Of a stretch of DNA of 64,000 nt, positions 57,548-64,000 are shown piece by piece. Source of the DNA: Afipia sp. OHSU_II-C1 (GTDB taxonomy: Bacteria; Pseudomonadota; Alphaproteobacteria; Rhizobiales; Xanthobacteraceae); the NCBI RefSeq assembly GCF_000497575.1, contig NZ_APJI01000013.1, positions 310,001 through 374,000 of the forward strand, read 5' to 3'. A program made the translations under genes and the position numbers. The notes beneath the pieces were generated by a model that ran no database searches, was not told where the DNA came from, and saw nothing but the letters and a program-made list of their open reading frames with translations. Positions within the stretch are counted from its first letter, which is position 1. Each line of letters begins with the position of its first letter.

Positions 57548-59326
57548 ATGCGACACGTTACAAAAAGGAATCGTCTTTTGACGATGACAAGCGCGGTGGC
57601 ACTGATTGCGGCGTCGGCCGCGATCAGCGCGCCGGCTTTCGCAGACGAAGCTGCGGCGAAGAAGTGGATCGATGCCGAGTTCCAGCCTTCGACGCTGTCG
57701 AAGGAAGACCAGATGAAGGAGATGCAGTGGTTCATCAAGGCCGCTGAGCCTTTCAAGGGCATGGACATCAATGTCGTCTCGGAAACGATCACGACGCATG
57801 AGTATGAAGCCGGTACGCTGGCGAAGGCGTTCACCGAAATCACCGGCATCAAGGTCAAGCACGACCTGATCCAGGAAGGCGACGTCGTCGAGAAGCTGCA
57901 AACGCAGATGCAGTCGGGCAAGAACGTCTATGACGGCTGGATCAACGACTCCGATCTGATCGGCACCCACTTCCGCTACAACCAGACCGTGGTTCTGTCG
58001 GATTACATGACGGGCGAGGGCAAGGACGTCACCGATCCGATGCTCGACGTCGATGATTTCATCGGCAAGTCGTTCACCACCGGACCGGACGGCAAGCTGT
58101 ATCAGTTGCCGGATCAGCAGTTCGCGAACCTGTACTGGTTCCGGTACGACTGGTTCACCAATCCGGACTACAAGGCGAAGTTCAAGGCCAAGTATGGCTA
58201 CGAGCTCGGCGTGCCGGTGAACTGGTCGGCCTATGAAGACATCGCCGAGTTCTTCACCAACGACATCAAGGAAATCAACGGCGTCAAGGTCTATGGCCAC
58301 ATGGACTACGGCAAGAAGGACCCATCGCTCGGCTGGCGGTTCACCGACGCCTGGCTGTCGATGGCGGGCAACGGCGACAAGGGCATCCCGAATGGCAAGC
58401 CTGTCGACGAATGGGGCATCCGTATGGAAGGCTGCCGTCCGGTCGGTTCATCCGTGGAACGCGGCGGCGACACCAATGGACCCGCGGCGGTCTACTCGAT
58501 CGTCAAGTATCTCGACTGGCTGAAGAAGTATGCCCCGCCGCAGGCGCAGGGCATGACCTTCTCCGAAGCCGGCCCGGTTCCTGCGCAGGGCAATATTGCC
58601 CAGCAGATCTTCTGGTACACCGCCTTCACCGCTGACATGGTCAAGCCTGGTCTGCCGGTGGTGAATGCCGACGGCACGCCGAAGTGGCGCATGGCTCCGT
58701 CGCCGCACGGATCGTACTGGAAGGAAGGCATGAAGCTCGGCTATCAGGACGCCGGCTCCGTGACCTTGCTCAAGTCAACGCCGGCAGACCGCCGCAAGGC
58801 TGCCTGGCTCTACCTCCAGTTCATCAACTCCAAGTCGGTGAGCCTGAAGAAGAGCCACGTCGGTCTCACGTTCACCCGCGAGTCTGACATCTGGGACAAG
58901 TCGTTCACCGAGCGTGCGCCGAAGCTCGGTGGTCTGGTCGAATTCTACCGCTCGCCCGCGCGCGTGCAATGGACCCCGACCGGCAACAACGTGCCTGACT
59001 ATCCGAAGCTGGCTCAGCTCTGGTGGCAGAACATCGGCGATGCGTCGTCCGGTGCGAAGACAGCGCAGGCTGCGATGGACTCGCTGGCTGCGGCGCAGGA
59101 CTCGGTGCTTGAACGCCTCGAGAAGTCGGGCGTACAGGGCGCCTGCGGACCGAAGCTCAACAAGAAGGAAACCGCCGAGTTCTGGTTCGCCAAGTCGGAG
59201 AAGGACGGCAACATCGCTCCGCAGCGCAAGCTGGCGAACGAGAAGCCGAAGGGCGAGACCGTCGACTACGACACCCTGATCAAGTCGTGGCCGGCCACCC
59301 CGCCGAAGCGGGCCGAAGCGAAGTAA
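57548..59326 (+). CDS. glpV: Glycerol ABC transporter substrate-binding protein GlpV
   Basis: A 592-residue periplasmic binding protein, much longer than usual sugar-binding proteins, as is typical for GlpV. GGAGGA precedes the ATG; the signal peptide ends at AFADE. Recognisable stretches are AKKWIDAEFQPSTLSKEDQMKEMQWF after cleavage, HDLIQEGDVVEKLQTQMQSG and NLYWFRYDWF. It is last in the glp operon and followed by a strong terminator. It should bind glycerol for the GlpPQ-GlpST complex. Confidence 0.92.
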   Translation: MRHVTKRNRLLTMTSAVALIAASAAISAPAFADEAAAKKWIDAEFQPSTLSKEDQMKEMQWFIKAAEPFKGMDINVVSETITTHEYEAGTLAKAFTEITGIKVKHDLIQEGDVVEKLQTQMQSGKNVYDGWINDSDLIGTHFRYNQTVVLSDYMTGEGKDVTDPMLDVDDFIGKSFTTGPDGKLYQLPDQQFANLYWFRYDWFTNPDYKAKFKAKYGYELGVPVNWSAYEDIAEFFTNDIKEINGVKVYGHMDYGKKDPSLGWRFTDAWLSMAGNGDKGIPNGKPVDEWGIRMEGCRPVGSSVERGGDTNGPAAVYSIVKYLDWLKKYAPPQAQGMTFSEAGPVPAQGNIAQQIFWYTAFTADMVKPGLPVVNADGTPKWRMAPSPHGSYWKEGMKLGYQDAGSVTLLKSTPADRRKAAWLYLQFINSKSVSLKKSHVGLTFTRESDIWDKSFTERAPKLGGLVEFYRSPARVQWTPTGNNVPDYPKLAQLWWQNIGDASSGAKTAQAAMDSLAAAQDSVLERLEKSGVQGACGPKLNKKETAEFWFAKSEKDGNIAPQRKLANEKPKGETVDYDTLIKSWPATPPKRAEAK

Positions 59327-59370
59327 GCTCAACCAACCTCCCTGCGCGCTTAACAATTGCGCACAACTTG

Positions 59371-59398
59371 AAGGCCGGGAGAAATCCCGGCCTTTTTC
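59371..59398 (+). terminator. Intrinsic terminator of the glp operon
   Basis: A perfect 9-bp stem (AAGGCCGGG 59371-59379 with CCCGGCCTT 59386-59394) with a 6-base loop and TTTTT run, 45 bases after the glpV stop. Confidence 0.9.
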
Positions 59399-59514
59399 CA
59401 TTTGATGCAGCGCACTCTTGCGGGTGTTGTTGACACGCCGTCACCGTTTGGGGTCTGATTGCTGAAAATGCTCGTGCAAAAACGCATAGCAAGTCGACAC
59501 AAGAACTAAACAAG

Positions 59515-59564
59515 GCGATCGATAGGATCGCGGCGTGACCAAATGCGATCGTTAGAATCGCGGC
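59515..59564 (+). promoter_or_regulatory. Two tandem operator-like sites before the second liv operon
   Basis: Two 20-base units at 59515-59534 and 59545-59564 match at 18 of 20 positions (GCGATCG-A/T-TAG-G/A-ATCGCGGC), 30 bases start to start. The first is itself palindromic (GCGATC...GATCGC). They lie 23-72 bases upstream of livH, a good place for a repressor such as a TetR protein. No regulator gene is adjacent within the window. Confidence 0.55.
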
Positions 59565-59586
59565 ACGTGGGGGAGGGTGACCAGGA

Positions 59587-60462
59587 ATGCTGGACTTTGT
59601 TCAGCAGTTGGTGAGCGGTATTGCGCTCGGCTGTGTCTATGGCCTGATCGCGCTTGGCTTTGTTCTTGTTTACAAGGCCACCGAAGTCGTCAACTTCGCG
59701 CAGGGCGACCTGATGATGCTGGGCGGGTTCTTCGCCTTCACCTTCATCAGCCTTTTGGGTTTCAATTACTGGCTTGGCTTTGTCGCCGCTGTCGCGGCGA
59801 TGGCACTGTTCGGCATGCTCGCCGAACGCCTCGTGGTGCGGTCGATCCTCGGCTATCCGCAGTTCTCCATCATCATGGCCACCATCGGTCTTGGTTTCTT
59901 CCTGCGTTCGGTCGCGGGCATGATCTGGGGAACCGACGATCTCAAGATCGAAACGCCGTTCAGCCATGGGGTGCTACGGCTCGGCAGCCTGGTGCTGGCC
60001 CACGACAAGCTGTCGGTGATCGCTGCCACGGTCATTCTTTGCGGCGTGCTCTACCTCTTCTTTAACAAGACGACTCTCGGCACTGCGATGCGTGCAAGCT
60101 CCGAGAACATGCTCGCTGCCTACTACATGGGCATTCCGGTCAAGCGCGTGGTGTCCATTGTCTGGGCGATCAGCGCGGCGGTCGCAACCTGCGCGGGCGT
60201 GCTGCTTGCACCCATCACCTTCATTCACTCGAATGTCGGGCTTGTACTCGGATTGAAAGCATTCCCGGCGGCGGTGCTCGGAGGCTTTGGTTCGATTCCC
60301 GGCGCAGTGGTCGGCGGAATCCTGATCGGCGTGATCGAGAGCATGGCCGGATTTTATCTGCCGCAGGGATGGAAGGACGTCGCCCCGTACATCGTGCTGC
60401 TCGTGGTCCTGCTGTTGAAGCCGGAAGGCATCTTCGGGATTCACGTGCGGAAGAAAGTCTGA
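59587..60462 (+). CDS. Branched-chain-type ABC transporter permease LivH (second operon)
   Basis: A 291-residue permease with about eight helices. Typical LivH stretches: SGIALGCVYGLIALGFVLVYKATEVVNFAQGDLMMLGGF, ATIGLGFFLRSVAGMIWG and LKAFPAAVLGGFGSIPGAVVGGILIGVIE. It is the first gene after the tandem operator-like sites and is followed 10 bases later by livM. The operon continues to an acyl-CoA ligase, suggesting uptake of an acid that is then activated as CoA thioester. Confidence 0.93.
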   Translation: MLDFVQQLVSGIALGCVYGLIALGFVLVYKATEVVNFAQGDLMMLGGFFAFTFISLLGFNYWLGFVAAVAAMALFGMLAERLVVRSILGYPQFSIIMATIGLGFFLRSVAGMIWGTDDLKIETPFSHGVLRLGSLVLAHDKLSVIAATVILCGVLYLFFNKTTLGTAMRASSENMLAAYYMGIPVKRVVSIVWAISAAVATCAGVLLAPITFIHSNVGLVLGLKAFPAAVLGGFGSIPGAVVGGILIGVIESMAGFYLPQGWKDVAPYIVLLVVLLLKPEGIFGIHVRKKV

Positions 60463-60472
60463 GGGGCGCCGC

Positions 60473-61624
60473 ATGCGGTTTTTGTTCAAGACCGATTACA
60501 ACGACGATATCCGGCTGGTGCCGCATAGCGGTTACCTCTGGTCCTATGGGGCATTGCTGATCCTGCTGGTGATCGCGCCGTTCACGCTCTCAAGCTATCT
60601 GATGAGCCAGCTTGTGTTTGTCTGCATTTACGCCACCGTGGGCGTCGGGCTGATGATCCTCACCGGCTTCACCGGGCAGGCGTCGCTGGGGCATGCGGCG
60701 TTCCTCGCCATTGGCGCCTACACGACCGGGTATCTGCAACAGCTCGGCGTGCCGTTTCCGGTGTATTTCCTCGCCGCGGGAATCCTGACCGGGATCATCG
60801 GCGCGATGGTCGGATTTCCGGCGCTGCGGCTGCAGGGCATCTATCTCGTGATAGCCACGATTTCCTTCGCGCTGATCGTGGAAGAAGTACTCGCGCGGTG
60901 GGAAAGCGTCACCCATGGCAATGACGGCATGCGGATCAAGACTATCCAGCTACTCGGCAACAGCGTGCCGCGCGACAGCCCGACATTCTACTACCTCTGC
61001 CTCGGGCTTCTGATCCTTGTCATAGTCGGCACGCTGAACCTGATGCGTTCGCCAACAGGCCGCGCGTTCGTCGCGATCCGGGACAGCGAAACCGCCGCCA
61101 AGAGCATGGGCATCAACGTTTCGCGCTACAAGGTGAAATCGTTCGCGCTGAGTGCTGCGATCACCGGCTTCGCGGGCTGTCTGTTCGCGCACAAGATGTC
61201 CTTCATCAGCCCGGAGATGTTCACGCTCCAGTTGTCCATCGAATTCATCATGGTGATTATCATCGGCGGCGTGCTCAGCCTGCACGGCGCAGTGCTGGGC
61301 GCGATCTTCATCGTTATGGTCGATCCGTTCCTGACCTTCCTGAAGGACGATATTCCCGGCGTGATCGCGGGGCTTGCGGCGACGTTCGGCGCGGGCACCG
61401 AGCAGGCGGCGCATATCAAGGCGAACGTCGCAGCGATTGCCTCGGCCAACGGCCTCAAGGGCGCGATCTACGGCCTGATCATCATGCTGTTCATCCTGTT
61501 CGAGCCGTACGGAATCTATGGCCGATGGCTGAAGATCAAGCTCTTCTTCCAGCTCTTCCCGCTCTACAAGCGTGCCACCTTCAAGCGGCAGAAGATCTAC
61601 GTGAAATCGGAGCGGAACCGATGA
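60473..61624 (+). CDS. Branched-chain-type ABC transporter permease LivM (second operon)
   Basis: A 383-residue permease. LivM features: GLMILTGFTGQASLGHAAFLAIGAYTTG, NDGMRIKTIQLLG, RSPTGRAFVAIRDSETAAKSMGINVSRYKVKSFALSAAITGFAG (coupling segment) and GGVLSLHGAVLGAIFIV. A roughly 45-residue insert with LAATFGAGTEQAAHIKANVAAI lies before the last helix, and the C-terminus is basic. It overlaps livG by four bases. Confidence 0.93.
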   Translation: MRFLFKTDYNDDIRLVPHSGYLWSYGALLILLVIAPFTLSSYLMSQLVFVCIYATVGVGLMILTGFTGQASLGHAAFLAIGAYTTGYLQQLGVPFPVYFLAAGILTGIIGAMVGFPALRLQGIYLVIATISFALIVEEVLARWESVTHGNDGMRIKTIQLLGNSVPRDSPTFYYLCLGLLILVIVGTLNLMRSPTGRAFVAIRDSETAAKSMGINVSRYKVKSFALSAAITGFAGCLFAHKMSFISPEMFTLQLSIEFIMVIIIGGVLSLHGAVLGAIFIVMVDPFLTFLKDDIPGVIAGLAATFGAGTEQAAHIKANVAAIASANGLKGAIYGLIIMLFILFEPYGIYGRWLKIKLFFQLFPLYKRATFKRQKIYVKSERNR

Positions 61625-62379
61625 GCTGCTTCCGCGCGGAAAACCTCTCGCTCCACTTCGGCGGCCTGAAGGCGGTGGATTCCGTCAGCTTCGCCGTGGA
61701 GAAGGGCGAAATCCTCTCGATCATCGGCCCCAACGGAGCCGGCAAAAGCTCGATCTTCAATCTGATTTCGCGGCTCTATGAGCCGACCTCGGGAAAACTC
61801 TATTTTGAGGATCAGGACATTACCGCCGCGCCGCCGTACGACATCGCAAAACTCGGCATAGCGCGCACCTTTCAGAACATCGAATTGTTCGAGAATGCCA
61901 CCGTTTTGAGCAATCTTCTGGTCGGACGGCACCGCCACTCCACCACGACCCTGTGGCAGGAGCTGCTGTTTCTGCCGAACGTCCGCCGCGACGAAAAAGC
62001 GCATCGCCGCCGCGTTGAGCAGGTGATCGATTTCCTTGACCTTGCCGCCCATCGGGACAAGCTGATCTCCGGATTGCCCTATGGCGTGCGCAAGGTGATC
62101 GAGCTGGCCCGTGCCCTGTGCACCGAGCCGAAGCTGATCCTGCTGGATGAGCCGTCATCCGGGTTGAATGTGGAGGAGACCGACGACATGTCGTTCTGGA
62201 TCCGCGACATGAAAACCGAGCTCGGCATTACCGTGCTGATGGTCGAGCACGACATGACGTTGGTCAATCGCGTCTCCGACCGAGTCATCGCGCTGAACTA
62301 TGGCCGTGTGCTGGCGATGGGCGCGCCCGCCGAGGTGCAGGCGCATCCCGATGTCGTCGCAGCGTATCTGGGCACCTGA
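61621..62379 (+). CDS. Branched-chain-type ABC transporter ATPase LivG (second operon)
   Basis: A 252-residue ATPase. Walker A GPNGAGKSS is near residues 36-44, then LGIARTFQNIELFENATVLSNLLVGRH, the LivG-type signature LPYGVRKVIELARALCTEP, Walker B LILLDEPSSGLNVEE and VLMVEHDMTLVNRVSDRV. The start in the livM stop (ATGA) gives the family length; longer frames are shadows of livM. Confidence 0.94.
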   Translation: MSCFRAENLSLHFGGLKAVDSVSFAVEKGEILSIIGPNGAGKSSIFNLISRLYEPTSGKLYFEDQDITAAPPYDIAKLGIARTFQNIELFENATVLSNLLVGRHRHSTTTLWQELLFLPNVRRDEKAHRRRVEQVIDFLDLAAHRDKLISGLPYGVRKVIELARALCTEPKLILLDEPSSGLNVEETDDMSFWIRDMKTELGITVLMVEHDMTLVNRVSDRVIALNYGRVLAMGAPAEVQAHPDVVAAYLGT

Positions 62380-62389
62380 GGGCGATGTC

Positions 62390-63169
<780 letters not shown>

Positions 63170-63283
63170 GAAATTCGCGATAGGCTTGGCACGGCGAATA
63201 GGAAGCTCGGCACCAAGACCGGGTGGAAAAGAACAGGAGAGAACGCACACCGCGTGATCCGCGGCGAGGACAGGGAGCGAGCT

Positions 63284-64000
63284 ATGGCGAGACCCGCAGT
63301 GATCACCGTCGCGGACACCATCGCGAAGAGTTTTCTGCTGGCGGTTGAAACGCGCGGCGACAAGACGGCAATCCGGGAAAAGCATCTCGGCGTCTGGCAG
63401 TCCACGAGCTGGCGGCAATGGTTGCAGACGGCGAAGGAGATCGCCTATGCGCTTCATGCGTCCGGGTTCAAGCCGGGCGACGTTGCGTCCATCATCTCGA
63501 ACGCGACACCCGAGTGGGTGTTCGCCGATATGGGCGTGCTTTGCGCAGGCGGTGTGTCATCCGGCATCTATCCGACGGACTCGGCCTCGCAGGTCGAATA
63601 TCTGATCAACGATTCCCGAACCAAGGTGATCTTCGCCGAGGACGACGAGCAACTCGACAAGATTCTGGCCTGCCGCGCGCGCTGCCCGACCCTGGAAAAG
63701 ATTGTCGTGTTCGACATGGAGGGTCTCAGCGGTTTCAGCGATCCGATGGTAATGTCGCTGGACGAGTTCACGGCGCTTGGCCGCAATCATATGCAGGGCC
63801 GGGACGCGCTGTGGGATGAGATGATTGCCAGCCGCGGGACGAACGATCTCGCCATTCTCGTCTATACGTCGGGGACGACCGGCCCTCCGAAGGGTGCGAT
63901 GCATTCCAATCGCAGCGTCACGCATCAGATGCGCTACGCCGATTATCTGCTGGTCCCGACCGATCACGAGGAGCGGCTGGTGTTCCTGCCGCTGTGCCAT
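63284..64000 (+). CDS. AMP-binding acyl-CoA ligase (long-chain fatty-acid-CoA ligase type), 3-prime end outside window
   Basis: The first 239 codons of an adenylate-forming enzyme; the frame is open to the edge. The nucleotide-binding P-loop YTSGTTGPPKGAM is at about residues 194-206, and FLPLCH at the edge matches the next motif of long-chain/bubblegum-type ligases. Upstream residues FKPGDVASIISNATPEWVFADMGVLCAGGVSSGIYPTDSASQVEYLINDS are typical. GGGAGCGAG precedes the ATG. Placed behind livHMGF, it likely activates the imported carboxylic acid as CoA thioester; a binding-protein gene may follow outside the window. Confidence 0.92.
   Translation, partial: MARPAVITVADTIAKSFLLAVETRGDKTAIREKHLGVWQSTSWRQWLQTAKEIAYALHASGFKPGDVASIISNATPEWVFADMGVLCAGGVSSGIYPTDSASQVEYLINDSRTKVIFAEDDEQLDKILACRARCPTLEKIVVFDMEGLSGFSDPMVMSLDEFTALGRNHMQGRDALWDEMIASRGTNDLAILVYTSGTTGPPKGAMHSNRSVTHQMRYADYLLVPTDHEERLVFLPLCH

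Overview
The window looks like chromosomal DNA of an alphaproteobacterium of the Bradyrhizobium / Rhodopseudomonas / Afipia group. This is inferred from the high GC coding style, the core gene order (thyA-folA-hflK-hflC-degP-serB-miaA-ilvB-ilvH-ilvC), the rhizobial-type glycerol ABC system, the many Liv-type ABC transporters, and a palindromic repeat that I recall as common in that family. No IS element, phage gene, rRNA or CRISPR array was seen.

Bases 1-30000 are mostly housekeeping: a tripartite tricarboxylate transporter (tctA-tctC); thymidylate synthase and dihydrofolate reductase; the HflKC membrane complex with a DUF2065 protein and a DegP-like periplasmic protease; serB; miaA; the branched-chain amino acid genes ilvB-ilvH and ilvC, with leuA further on; a sulfatase-fold membrane enzyme; a betaine/choline-type ABC transporter with fused permease and binding protein; a PPK2 kinase; a DctPQM TRAP transporter; a Spy-like periplasmic protein; and tRNA-Lys(CTT). 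Two short leader peptides, too small for ordinary gene callers, precede ilvB (Ile/Leu/Val-rich) and leuA (Leu-rich). They point to ribosome-mediated attenuation.

Bases 28000-34000 hold a TonB-dependent receptor and a solitary 1081-residue membrane protein. The latter joins a multi-pass membrane region, a patatin lipase domain and a C-terminal domain that resembles GH19 chitinase/lysozyme. The region around it is rich in inverted repeats.

Bases 34000-47600 form a compact catabolic locus. Two divergent operons flank a 430-base region with repeated CGAAC/ATAT half-sites. Leftward: ferredoxin, ferredoxin reductase, IclR regulator. Rightward: Rieske oxygenase, glutamine-synthetase-like enzyme, Liv-type ABC transporter, amidohydrolase and protocatechuate 3,4-dioxygenase (pcaHG). 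The combination suggests uptake of an aromatic amine such as an aminobenzoate, gamma-glutamylation, dioxygenation to protocatechuate and ring cleavage. This is inference, but it is the strongest candidate here for an undescribed pathway.

Bases 47600-64000 contain an Lrp regulator divergent from an AceE/MdeB-like E1 enzyme across an exceptional nested palindrome; a complete glycerol locus (glpR, glpD, glpSTPQUV); and a second Liv-type operon leading into an acyl-CoA ligase cut by the right edge.
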